Part shown: one piece after another, positions 49,801 to 62,400 of the stretch
Numbering within the stretch: position 1 is the stretch's first letter
Layout: each line of letters begins with the position of its first letter
Origin: Oreocharis arfaki
Lineage: Eukaryota > Chordata > Aves > Passeriformes > Paramythiidae
Direction of reading: 5' to 3'
Assembly (NCBI GenBank): GCA_013398015.1
Contig: VZRR01008077.1
Coordinates: forward strand, 4,792-68,791
Length of the DNA stretch: 64,000 nt
Notes under the pieces: model-generated
What the model was told of the DNA's origin: nothing
Database searches by the model: none
What the model saw: the letters and a program-made list of their open reading frames with translations, nothing else
Made by a program: the position numbers and the translations under genes

Positions 49801-52800
49801 ATTGGATTTGCTTTTCTGTCTCGAACTGTGCTGAGGTTGTGGCTCTGCCTCGCTTCTGCCAAATAAGCTCAGGATAACTAATGAACTTGGGCAGAAACCT
49901 GCCTGCAGGAGCTACAGCAGCGCTTCTTCTATTTTGCTGTTAATATCAGATTGCTTTTTGCAGCTTTTCCCTTTCAGGGGTCTTATTCCCATTTCTATCC
50001 TGCCTCCTACACCTTCCATTTTCCCTTTAATTTTCTGTTCTCTAACTCTTCCCTTTATACACTCCCATTTGGTGTTTTTCAGTTGGCCAGTGCCTTATTT
50101 CTGCCTTGTGAACTTGTTCCTTTCTGCACGTTGCCTGTGTCTCTGTGCCTTTGTGCTGTGCATTGCTGATAACAGTAGGACAGGCAGAAAAACACAACTC
50201 TGGAGCTGTAACTGTAGTGGTTAAAAAGCTGAGACCTCAGGTTCTGCTAACGTAACAGCCAGGTGGGTCCTAGTACATGACACCCCCTTCAGCCCCTCTC
50301 TGCCCAGTGCAGCTGTGATCCAGAGGGTGAGCAGGGCTGTGTGGTGCTGCAGGGGGGAGTTCCTGTGGCAGCTGTTGTGTGGCCAAATGCACAGAAACCT
50401 AGCTTGGTGGAGGAGTAAAACCTGGACATCTTAGGAGGATCACAGTCCCAGTTTAGGGATACTTTTCACTATCTACAGCACAAGAATTTAACAATAATGA
50501 CTAGAAATCCCTGAAATATGTAATTTTGCCTGTAACTGCTTGTGGTTCCTCTAGCTTTTGTGGAGAACTGCCATTTGACAGCAGCTGTTTTCCATGGAGA
50601 AGTCCTGGTGTGTATTCAGGGAAGAGCATCTCCTGCTGCAAGCTCTCTACTGGTTTGAATCACCTGAATCACCCAGGTTTTCAGTGGGAAAAGTCTCCAA
50701 TAGTGTTTGTGCTATCTGTAAGTGATCTTATGAGCACAGGATACTTTGGGAGGTGGGGGAAGCGTGGCAAGAGCAGCAGAGCTGTCTCGGGAGGCTGCTC
50801 ACGCCTCTTCCCTGCTGCCTGGGGCTGCTGCAGTGACACAGGCAGGTGCTGACACAGAACTAGTGGCCAATGCTTCTTTCCCTTGCTCCAGTATTAATCA
50901 GCTGTATGTTGTGGCTGCAGACCATAGCCCCTGCTCCAGTTTGATCCAATGGACAGCTTTCAGAGAGGGGCTGCTGGAATAGAGATAAAACCAGAGTTAC
51001 AGGGAAGAGGCGTGGAGAGAAATTCCTGTTCTTTCCAGTCACCTCAAGGTTTGTGGGTGTCTGGACACATAAGCCACCAAATGCAAATGTTCCCAATCTG
51101 CTGAATCCTTTTAGGAGGGGAGCAGAAGAAGGGACGTCTTCTTTCCATGGTGAATGGGTACCCATGGCTTGGGAGTGCTGCTGTGTCCCAGAGGATGCAA
51201 ACCTGAACAGTGCCTATCCAGCTTGCCTTCCTGCTGCCTGTGGGAAGGGAGTCTGGCCTATGAGTAATAGCATTAGAGTCACTTCATTTAAAAAAAAGAG
51301 TTTGGGGGTTTTTAAGTGCCAGTTGTCTGTTAGTTTCCAGCTAATTGCTCTCTATAGTATTATGGTTGTTAGCTGGGAAAGGCTGGAAGAAAAACTCCTG
51401 ACTCCCTCCTCTAAGCATCTTGGTCTGGAATTGCTTAAGTGGTTTTGGTGGTGCAGTTTCCAAACTGCAAAATTAGGTTTATCCTCATTGTCACGAGTCC
51501 TCTATTTTATCAAATGCCATTTGTTTTTGTCATGCAAAAACCAAATCACTGTTCAGTCTAAATGAAATACAGGAGATAAACAGCACAGATGGTGGCATAA
51601 GTCAGGTCTTGGACTAGCTGAATTTTAAATGTTACAGAGATACAATTTGAAAAGTTTTCATGATAGATAAATAAATAGAAATCCCACTCACCAGTGACTT
51701 AGTGCATCTGACCAAACACTGTTGATCAGAGAGCGAAAATGGTGAATATCCAAAGAATCTACTGAAGTAGTCGTGTGATCTAATCTGGCTGCTCTGTCAT
51801 CCTCTTGTGCTCTGGCATGTTGGGTGCCAAATCTGGACTCCCTGCCCTGTAGGGGAGACCTTGCACTCTCTGGAGCTGTGATTCTGCATGTGGGGAAAGA
51901 CGCACTGGAAGGACAGGCGAGGGTTTGTGTCTTTTACAGTCTTTTGCCTTCACAATATGCATTTGAATGAGTGCTTTGAAGTGTCCTGAAAAGGCACAGA
52001 GGGCCATCAGTGGCAGTTGCATGGGATGGATATGAAATGGAGAGCACTGAAGGCTTGATCTGGTGAATATTCTAATGAAACTGCCATCTTGAACCTCTCT
52101 GGAATAAATATTTGATGTGAACAGCACCTTATACTTTAAGGTTACCAGTTTCCATTTCTCTACGGTGTTGAGTGGCTGTCCTGTGACAGTCTCTGTAACC
52201 ATACATCATGATAATTCCTAACTCCTTAGGCTTGCTGTGTGCAAGAGTGAATGTTTGAGTAGGCTCTCTGGTTGTTCCCAGGGCTGGATCTGACTGGCCT
52301 CTGGAGGAACAGCATGACCTGGTGCTTACACCCCTGTCAGGGGGAATAGGAGTGTATGCTGCAGGAGGAGGTGCTCAGGCAGAGACTTGAACTTCAGTCC
52401 TGCCATCCTCATGTCTGTGAACCTTGTCCCTAATTATAACCTGAAAACCGTGATGGGAAAAGGCTGTGTAATCCGCCTTTTTGTCCTGGTCTATGCCTTA
52501 CAGACTGAAGTTAAGGCACAGGTAAATGGGAAACATCCAGAAAATGGGAAACAATCTCTGCAGTTGGGTTTTGACCCTGTCAGATATGCTTATACTCACT
52601 GTGGTTCTTTCTCAGAGCTTCCAGTAAGCATAATATTGGAGGCTCCTTTAAGCCTTAAAATAAAACCTTGACTTAAGGGAAAAGGTTTGCATTCTAATTG
52701 CATTTTCTGATGTGTCTCTGCAATAACTATGTTAGAGACTCTGCTCTCCCAGTGTTCAGGGCACACAGCAGCCCCAAACTGCCTCCTTCAGCCTTGGTGA

Positions 52801-53956
52801 CTCATACCCAAGAGAGAGGCCAATTCCCGAGATTTCAAACTCTGTTGATGTCCTTAGAAAGCCCCTTAGGTCAGTGGACACCCACGCAATCCAGTAGCCA
52901 AATGAAAATTGAATGCATTATGAAAAGATTCTGTCATTGAAAGGTCAACAGCAGACCAAGGGGTTTCTTGGAAATGTGTTTCATACCTGTTCCATTAGTA
53001 GCCTGTCTCCTTAGCCTTCTAAAGACTCTGAAATTCAAGCCAAAAAAGGAGCACAGTGTTCCAAGAAAATTAAGGAAATTGGGCAATGCTGATTGGTGGT
53101 ATATGCAACTGTCTCTCTGGAGATATTTTTGATCATGTTAAAGAGGTAGGAATTTTTTTAATCAGCTTTATTTCTTTGTAAATCTTCAGACTTAATTCTT
53201 TTTCCTCTGCCAGTCTAATTGCAAAAATAATAACAGCTATTTTGATGGATCCTGCATGGTTCTTCTGGTAGTATGCTTCTTCCAGGTAGTATACTTCTTC
53301 CAGGTAGTATGAAGGTCTCTGATATTTTGAAAATACTCTGAATGTTTGTAATTGCAGAATTGAAGAAAATTCAGTACATGAAATGAATATGGAAATGGGT
53401 CCATTGTTTGAGAACTAGTGGTTCGTTTGAGGGCAATGGAGAGCAGGCAATTGCCTACAGGAACCATGGGCTTGGGCGGCATCCAGAAAGATGCTAAACC
53501 TTTCCTGTTCAGGAAAGGGGTGGTGGCAGAGGAGTGATACACGTTGGCATATAGAGCTTGGTGAAATAATGAAGGGATTTTTGATAAGGGCTGGAGGAAC
53601 AGCCTGCAGGTGTTCTTGGTAGCTATTTTGGCTCATAACTTTTTGCTGGTTCACTGATCAAGTAACCATTCACTCTTCTTCCCCATCTCACAAACATATT
53701 TCTATGTTTGTAAAATATTTCTAGATCCCTACATTGATGCTGTCTTACCGTTTTTCACATTTTGGGGTTTGTCTTAGCTGCCTGCTGCAATGCCATAACA
53801 CAGAATTATTCTGCAATAGCTTGCTGCTCTAAGTTACACTTTTTCATTTCGTTCTTCAGTGGCTGCAGCAAGTTTTTGTGAGTGTGGTCCTGGGGTTTTA
53901 TTTTGTTTTACCGTTTTTTTTCAAGAAGTCTTTAAATGTGTCTTCCTGAAAACTAT
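46851..53956 (+). other. CNNM2 intron 1, fourth portion
   Basis: Unique sequence without a recognisable exon or RNA gene. The 170-codon plus frame at 51053-51565 has no domain or compositional sign of coding. A three-copy minisatellite lies at 53260. The ERV may extend a little into the left edge. Confidence 0.65.
53260..53312. repeat. Three-copy 17-18-bp minisatellite
   Basis: Three tandem units of TTCTTC(CA/T)GGTAGTAT plus two bases occupy 53260-53276, 53277-53294 and 53295-53312. The last two are nearly identical, so the array probably grew stepwise. Confidence 0.85.
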
Positions 53957-54976
53957 TCATAGAATTATAGAATGCCCTGGGTTGGAAGGGACCTAATGAT
54001 CATCTTAGTTCCAACTCCTGTGTTATGGGCAGGGATACTTTTCACTAGACCAGGTTGCTCAGAGCTCCATCCAGCCTGAACTTGAACACTTCCAGGAATG
54101 GGGCCACCCACAGCTTCTCTGGGTGACCTGCCCCAGTTTCCCACCACCCTCACAGTAAAGACCTTTTTCATAATATCTAATCTAAATCTTTGCATTTGGA
54201 GCAATTTCCCCCTGTCGTGTTACCCCAGGCCCTTGTAAATAGTCTCTCTCCGTCTTTCTTGTGGGTTCCCTTCAGGTATCGGGAGGCTGCAATTAGGTCA
54301 CCCTGAAGCCGTCTATTTTCCAAGCTGAAAAATCCCAATTTTCTCAGCCTTTCCTCCTAGGAGAGATGCTTCATCTCTCTGATCACCTCAGTGGCCTCCT
54401 CTAGACCTGTTCCAACAGGTCCATGTCTTTCCTGTGTTGAGACCCCAGAGCTGGATGCAGCAGTGCAGGTGGGGTCTCACCAAGGTGGAGTAGAGGGGCA
54501 GAATCCCCTCCATGGTGCCTTGGATGCAGCCCAGGACATGGTTGGTTTCTGGGCTGTGTGTGCACATGGCTGGGTCACGTCCAGCCTGTCCCCCACCAGC
54601 ACCCCCAAGTCCTTCTGGGCAGGGCTGCTCTCCATCTGTTCATCCCCTAGCCTGGACTGGTGCCAGGGATTGCCCCGACTCAGGTGCAGCACCTTGTAGT
54701 TGATCTTATTAAACCTCCTGAGGTTGCCATGGGCTCGCTTCTCGAGCTTGTCCGGTCCCTGTGGATGGCATCCTGTTCTTCAGGTGTGTCAGCCACACCT
54801 CTCAGCTTGGTGTCATGTGCAGATTTGCTGAGGGTGCAATTGATCCCTTCATCTGTGCCGTTAATGAAGATATTAAATAACATTGGTACCAATACAGACA
54901 CCTGAGAGGAACCACTTGCCACTGATGTCCATTGGGACTCTGAGCTGTTGACCACTATCCTCTTCTGTAATGATCC
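53957..54976 (-). mobile_element. CR1 LINE, 5'-truncated copy with reverse transcriptase remnants
   Basis: The 3' terminus is at the left (plus strand CATAGAATTATAGAATG then GGGTTGGAAGGGACC), the hallmark CR1 end. Minus-strand frames at 54680-55006, 54477-54692 and 53965-54204 follow the order of the CR1 ORF2 C-terminal half: the LFNIFIN segment of the reverse transcriptase palm, KDLGVLV, then RLDI..FTVRVV near the end. The catalytic F/YADD box reads SAHD, so the first catalytic Asp is lost, and frameshifts separate the pieces. About 1 kb of a roughly 4.5 kb element remains. It is an inactive fossil. Confidence 0.93.
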
Positions 54977-56077
54977 TTTATAGACAGTTTCCTCTCTCAG
55001 TAACAACCTGTTGTGGTTAGTTTTGACAGGTCAGAGCCCAAACAAAACTTTGCTGTTCTTCTGAGCAGTCTCCATGTAGGGTGAGGCTGTTTGCTAGTGA
55101 ACAGCCCAGCTGGACACAGGCTCTACAAGCAGGAATCAACGGTGTTCGTTTAACAGTGTTTAAGATCACTTTCCTTTACTGAGTATCTCGTACTGCTCCT
55201 GACTGTTGCATCTTTCAGGAGGAGGATGAAGCCCATTCTGCTCTGAAGGGCTAATGGGTTTGAGCTGTGAATAGTAAATTCTGGGGATTAGTGGATGGGT
55301 TAAATCCCACTACTCAGCCCAATCACCTCTAATCTTATTACAGTGCTCAGCTGATTAAAATCAATGGTGATTCTAATGGAGATACACCTTTCCCTAACCC
55401 ATTTGCAGGCCTTCATGGACACAGTTTTGGAAGCTGCCCTATGCTGTGTGATTCACTTTGTTGCCCTGTACCTTACAGAGTTGAACCTTTCAAGAACTTA
55501 GTGTGTAAGCATCACTAATAATAGTATTTAATTGACTGGAACAGTGCTTGGATTTAACCCTCCTACTTTCCTGTAATAAAATCCTAGTTAATCGGAATAT
55601 GTTCCCATGGTTTCTCTTGTATGTTTAAAATCCTTGAAAAAGGAAAGAGGAAGTGAGTGTATTTATTATGGGGGAGAAACTTGCTGGCTTGCCTAAATCA
55701 ATGCATCTAGAAGATTAATACATTTAAATAGCTGAAGAAACACTGCCTGTGTTTACTCTCTCTTCTATTCCTAATGACCCTGGGATATGACTGATCCGAT
55801 TGGTGCCACGTCCATCAGGAGAAAGTCGCAGTGCTAAACAGTGCAGTGGACGTGAACAGCCTGTTAGTGCTACGTGTGCCATGGTTAGCTGCGTACAAAT
55901 ATCCCTTGCATAGGCTGGAAGTTTACAAGCACCTCTGGGGACTAGAGGGTTCTCTTGGTTTTGTTACTTCTTCCGCAAGCTTGTGAATGCTGCTCACTGA
56001 AGGTCTGTGCTCAGATAAATTGGTATTGGTGTACTGAGTAGACAGAGGAACATGGGTCTGGGGGAGACTTGTTTGGG
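54977..56077 (+). other. Intronic sequence between two CR1 copies
   Basis: No gene is seen. Two stretches look like possible conserved elements by motif content only: 55340-55400 (CAGCTGATTAAAATCAATGG) and 55790-55920 (several CpGs including CCACGTCC and GGACGTG). Confidence 0.6.
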
Positions 56078-56466
56078 ATCATAGAAGCACGGAATGATTT
56101 GGGTTGGAAGGGACCTTAAAGATCGTTCTGTTCCAAAGCCCTTGCCATGGGCAGGGTCACCTTCCACTACACCAGGTTGCTTCTGGCCCCATTCAGCCTG
56201 GTCTTGAACACTTCCAGGGATGGGGTATCCATAACTTCTCTGAGCAGCCTGTTCCAGTGCCTCACCACTCTCTGAGTAAAGAATTTCTTCCTAACATCTA
56301 AACTAAATGTCTCCTCTTTTAGTTTTAAACCATTCCCCCTTATCCTATTGCTGTCTGCTTGTGTAGAAAGCCTCTCCCTCCATTTTTTATAAGCCCACTT
56401 TAAGTACTGGAAGGCCTCAATGTGGTGTCCCTGCAGCCTTCTATTCTCCATGCTGAACAACCCCAG
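56078..56466 (-). mobile_element. CR1 LINE, 3'-terminal fragment
   Basis: The plus strand starts ATAGAAGCACGGAATG, then GGGTTGGAAGGGACC, the CR1 3' end. The minus frame at 56167-56460 keeps an almost uninterrupted ORF2 C-terminus: MENRRLQG at the start, a RGNGLKLKEE segment, then RKKFFTQRVVRHWN and the SLEVFKTRLN end. About 390 bp survives, and the intact frame suggests a younger copy than the 54 kb one. It has no catalytic domain. Confidence 0.93.
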
Positions 56467-59400
56467 TGATGATGAGTCAGCTGCAGAGTGGAAAGAGAGT
56501 TAGGATCCCCTGACTCCTATGCTTCATTCCAATTGCTGGACCATCCCCTCATCATTTTTTTAATGATTCAAAGCTGGGTTCATACATGCAGTCGCTGTAA
56601 TCCTGTAGAGCTCATCTGTTTGGGAATTTTAACTATGGCTGATATCCACCCACGACTTAATTTCCGAAAAAGCTCATGGAATCACACATTCCAGCCTTTG
56701 TAGCCAGAGCTTGGTTTCCCGCAAGCTGCCTGGTTTCTGGGAACAGGGGTCCATGTGCTGCACAGCCCTTCAGGAATGGGAAAGGACTCTTCTCTGAGTC
56801 AGAGCTTCTCTAGGGCTGTGTAAAAGTGAAATTCTCTGATTTGTAGGGACCATCACTCGTGATGTGGGGAAAAAATTGCATTTTTCAACAAAAAGGCCCT
56901 GAAAATCTCTCAAGGATCAGTACCATATCTCAGTATTGGATATTGCCCTGTTGCAGTCATATTCCTGGAATGCTCTGCCACCTTTTGGCCCCTCTAAGAC
57001 TCTTCATTTCAGTGTTGAGAGTTGAGGCTGACAGAAGAGGTATTAAACACATTTTCAAGGTGGGTGAGACTAAAATAGAACCTTTTCCTCCCTTCCTTTT
57101 TACCCTGAGAAACCCAGCCCCCTCTGAGAGGTCAGAGAAGTCAGTGTCTGCACTGTTCCCTGAAACTGCTGCTGGAGAGAGACTAGGATGTGGAATGCCA
57201 TCTTCTCATCTTTCATTCTACATCAAATGTTTTCAGTGGTGTAAATTGCTGCTACCTTCTCTACATCACCTTTGCCCATTAGCTCTGTTCTCTTCTCAGA
57301 GTGGGCTGTGGATGTCTGTACATCAGCCTGTGTAGTCATGCCTCATATCCCTTCTGCAGCAGAACTGAATGAGGCATTTTGGGTTTTGGGGGTTTTTTTG
57401 TAACTTTTAACTTGTGTCAGTTCAGATGGATGCTGAATCCTATCAGTCACCGTGTGTGCCCAGCAGTTATGTCCGTGTGTGTGTGCATATGCCCACATGT
57501 TGTATGTGGTCCTACATGTACACTAAATACGTTTACATGGAGGGTTAAACATTTGTTTGTTAAGTTAAAAATTAATTCAATGCAAGAATTATTGCTGTCT
57601 TCCACCTTTGTATAGCCTAAACTCCCCAGGCCTTGAGGAGCAAGTAGCTTTCTTCTGGCTGATAAAAGAGTCTGCTTTCTAGTGATATAACTAATTCATG
57701 CCTTGCTCTGTGCAGTGATAGTGTTGTGGAGAAGCTACTGGTGAAGGCTGTTTTAGGGCACTGCAGTCAAAATTATGGTAGTCAGGTGTAAAAGTGACCC
57801 TTCCCATGCAACCAAGTTGTGCTTGAATTTGCATTTCTCAATTCCAAGGAGACGACTGTTGCAAGCCTTAGAGGAGGACCCTGGACAACTTCACTATTTC
57901 CCTTGTACCTTAGAAGATTATATTAATCAAAGGATTTGGTGCCAGAACTCATTTTTTTGCCAACTGCTAATTGCTGGGCACTTTGGAGCGGTGATCGCAG
58001 TGAGCTGTGGCCCACTGGGGTTTCTCCATTGTTTCTCCCAGAAGCTGACGTAAAATTAACCAAGGCACTGAGAATGAGGGCAGCATACTTGGGAGAGAAG
58101 GGGGAATTATGCAAAAACCTGGCAGATTTTCTAGAGAAGAGGGATCAAACTAAGGAGCTTTACCAACACGAAGCAGTGTCGGGGTCACTGACCCCTGCCA
58201 AGATATATGCCAAGTCTGTGGCTGGCTGCTTGCCTGTGGTATTGTTCTGACGGATTTTTCTATATAAAGCACTTTTTCATTAAAGAATATTTGTATTGCA
58301 TTCAGAGCAGGCTGCATAAATATCTATTATTAAAAAAAAAAAAAGAAACTCAAATCTTTCATGTTGTACTTAGTAGGATTTTTGATTGTGATCCAGCCTA
58401 TTCAAATAGTGGTAGCTGTCTTAATGAGACCTACACTCATTAAATAGTCCTTGTATCCTGCTGAAGTTTTAAAGTCATCAAAAGTCATCGACTGCATTTG
58501 TAGAGGTCATTGGCTGAACACTCAGAATTTGTTTGAAGTAGTAAAACAACTTTTGGTGACCATGACATCATAGGAGAGTACATAAAGGAATACAGAGAGG
58601 CTATTTTGATTTCTGAATTTTAATGACCAAATGAAATCAAGTTGGGAATTGAAAAGGCAGGGTAAAAAAGTAAGAGAAGTCCATCTATGAATAAAAGAAT
58701 AGGATTGAGATTATGGCATCTGCTAGTTCCAAGAGCTGATTATCATATGCTTCAGACAAGTTCACTTCCTTCCCTGCAGACAAAATCTCCTCTTTGATGG
58801 AACAGTTTTAAAATGCAAATCATGTCCAGGTGAATTTAAACATTTAAAGACTATTTATTTGATGTAGTTAAAACATGAATTATTAAAATAAGTTTAAATG
58901 CTGTCATCTTTTGCATGTAAATTTAAGTCTGCTTTTTTTCTAGTTTGATACAAATTTTAAGTTTAAAAAAACCAAACACCTAACACCATTTCATAACACA
59001 AGAAGAAATTGGGAGGAGTAAGGTGTGCTTAATTTGTTCCTTAAACAGATGTGTTTTGTGTGATCACTAAACCACCTGGTTCAGGACACTGGGACAGAGA
59101 GGGATGGTTGCTCAGTCTGGCTGTCCCTGCTGCTAAAAACGAAACCACAGCCAAAGGACTCCCAGTAGTTTTAAAGATCCAGGATGTGTGGATTTTTTTA
59201 ACGCCACACAGGCTGGAAGAAAATACTGTGCATCTATGGCAGAGAACCTACTTTTCTATTCAAATTATCTGTTTTTCTTTAGCTTGAGGAGAATAGAGTT
59301 TCAATTCCTGGGGTTCTTAACAGGAATTTCAATTCTAAGTTAGATACCTTTTTTCCCTGTCTGAAGTTCGACCTGACTGTAGTGGCTGATGCCTTGTGAA

Positions 59401-62400
59401 CTGCTGAAGCCAGAGCCACTGTCTCTGAATACAGCTCTGAAATCCCAGCTTTTAAATAGTATGAAGCATTAGTCTCAAACTTAAACAGTTCACAAGGTAT
59501 CTGCTAAAATCTTGATCTGCTCAAACTGTGAAACCAAAGAGAAACAAGATGCTTTGTAACATGTCCTTATTTTAAGGACTGATGCCTTTTTGTCATGACC
59601 TGAAGCACTTCAAATGATCCTGAAGAGTGCAACTGCTTTTCCAAGGTTGTCCTACATCTCTGAGGAGACTTCTTCAGATAATCTCATCTGTTAAGCTGTT
59701 CCTCTTTGCAGGGAGGATACACTTGGAAACCATGGTTCCAAACTGGGTTGTGCCTGCTTGCTGTGTTTTGGTTCTCAGTGGACTAGAGGAATGCTGGACT
59801 GTAGAGCATGCAATTATTGTGTGTGTGCCTTGGAGGAATATTTGTGCTCTGTTAATGCATGTTTACATGTTGCAGAGCGAGCTGCTAGCTTTTCTGGCTG
59901 TAGACATCCATATTTCACACGGGGGATGATACCTGGAAGAGCCCAAACAAAAAAGCCACACTAATACTCTGAGATCTTTTAATCTGTTCAATCTCCTTTG
60001 GGGTCTTGGCTTGCAAATTTGGGGTGTTGGGCATTAGAATAATGTGTTGTAACCAAAGCCTATACTACTGCTGTTATTCCACAGGAGATGATGTATAAGT
60101 AGAACTTTCCTTCTCCTCACTGGGCGTTGACCAGATGCTGCTGTTGTGTAGGAACCTGTAAGGACTGCATCTTTGCTCTCTTACCTGTTGTTCCTGACTT
60201 GCCTGTAACAAACCCATACACTGTTTTCTTTACTTGCTGCCTCCATTCAAAATTGTTTTGTCCACAAAAAGAAATGGATTGCCTAGAGCCACGAGTGTAA
60301 GTGCCCTTAAATAATTTTCTTTCCTGATGAGACCAAAGCAATGTGTCTGCAAGCTTAAGTCCTTTTCCTACGTGCTGTCAGACCCACAGCGCTCTGCTTT
60401 GTCATGGGGTAAGAATGTGTAGAGGTCAGTCACTGCATCCCAGATGAGGAGCAGGGGACTTCCAGCTCTGGGAACCCAGCTTCCTTAGGCACTCTAACGT
60501 GCCCTTGGTAATCAGCTCATTAAACTCAGGGAGAGCAAGTACATGGTGGGATTTTGACATGTAAGACTGATGTAACAAAATTCACAAGTAAGTGCCCATT
60601 CCTGTGGTCAGTTGTGTATTTAACTACTGAAAGGATAGCCTATTAGCAGGAAAAAATGGGGTTTGGAATTGTAATATTTTTCCAAATTTTTTTTTGCAAT
60701 GTCTGTACTTCCTCCCCATTCTGACTGATTCTACACTGGAATTTTTTTACTGGAAGCATTGGGTGTGTGGTGAGTGCTTATGTTGTTCCAAACATGTATC
60801 TGTACAGTAAGTCAGTACACCTGTTGGGCAAAAATGGGCCCATGCTTATATCTTCATTTTAATGAAAAAAAGACTGCTAAATTAAAGACTTGGGAACAAC
60901 TTTCATGATTGAAGACAGCACAGAAAACCCTGCTGATAAAGACTGCTTACTGCTGATAGCCTGCCTGGTAGCACCAGATTAATTTCTCACTGATATCCCT
61001 GTTCAGATGTTTTGGAAATGCTGCAGAACTGATAACTCTGATGAAGTTCAGTGATGGAAACTCTTCTTCCATTTCACAAAAAAGTCACATTTTCCAAGCT
61101 TCCCAACAAATCTTTAACATTCCCCAAATCTATGAAAATGACAGATCCCATCAGTTGAATGAAAACATTAACCAATAAAATCGGATTAAAGTTGATTTAA
61201 AACAGGACCTTGTAATTAGGAAATTCCTGCGAAGTTGTGTGAACTTGTCATTGTAACATCCTCAGGCTACAAGCAGGGTTTGACAGCCCTGCTGGGACAG
61301 AATTCGAAGCTGTTAAGCTTCACTAAAACACTTGTTTTTCTGACAGCTCAACAAATTACATCCATAAAAGGCAGCATGTAAAGATGAATGTCGTGGACCG
61401 TCCGTGCCTGATTGTGTTCTGCTTGGCACTGTTTTTTTGATCACCTGTTATATGATCCCTGTTTAAAGCTCCTTCCCCTCTGGGGATGGAAGGAAGTGAA
61501 GGGCACTGCTTGTATATTCCAAGGTACCCTTTTGCTTCCAAGGAGACAAAATACTCAGTGAGTAAAGCCACCTGCAAGTTGGGAAGTACTGCTAGGCTAT
61601 TTTCCAGTGTCTTTCTCTAGATGGAATTGAAAGGATGTCAGAGGAAAAGTCAGGAGATGCAAATACCTATTTTCCTAAACCTATTGCAGCTGGAATTAGC
61701 ATGCAGTCACGCATAGATCCTTTTAACAGACATAGTGCCATTAATTTATTCCTCCTCTCAATATTAAGAGTTCCTACAAAGAAATAAAAAGGCCAAGGTT
61801 AGTAATGACAAGTTCTTAATTTAAAAAAGGCGTAAGAAAAGAAACCTCAGTGACGTAAAATTCTTTCAGAGCTGATGTAGAGCCCCCACTGTTAAAATGA
61901 AGGTCTTAATGCAGCTTTAACAGAGCAGAAAGCATTCTGTAAGAGTGCTTTTGAGTAAGGAGATCAATGCCAAATGCATTATTGGACTTTATGAGCTGCT
62001 TGAATCTTTAAGGTGCACTGGAAGGGAAAAGCATGATATAAGGTTAGTCAAAATTACTTTAGAAAGTGCTGCCTTGCTGAAATGTGTTCCTCAGCCTCCC
62101 TTTAAAACTCTTGGTGCTTTACATTCTAAGGTATGCAATGGCTTCATTTGGGTTTCTTTTTATGGGCTGTGGGAAGGTGTGTTGAAAGTAACAACATGAT
62201 TTATTTTGGAAGTTCCTTACAAGGGCATAGCCTGTAATGGTGCTGTCAGCTTTCGGCACAGGAGGTCAGGGCTTGGGGCTGATGGATGTAGTCAACATGC
62301 AAATAACAGCAGTGAGAATGGACTGGAGAGAAAGCAGTTATAGCCCCACTGAGCTCCCTCTGTCTAGACTCTTCTGGGAAATACAATGCTGTTTTCAGTC

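Noticed and set aside
51053..51565. 170-codon plus-strand open frame
   Set aside because: No domain or conserved motif and no exon signals at sensible positions.
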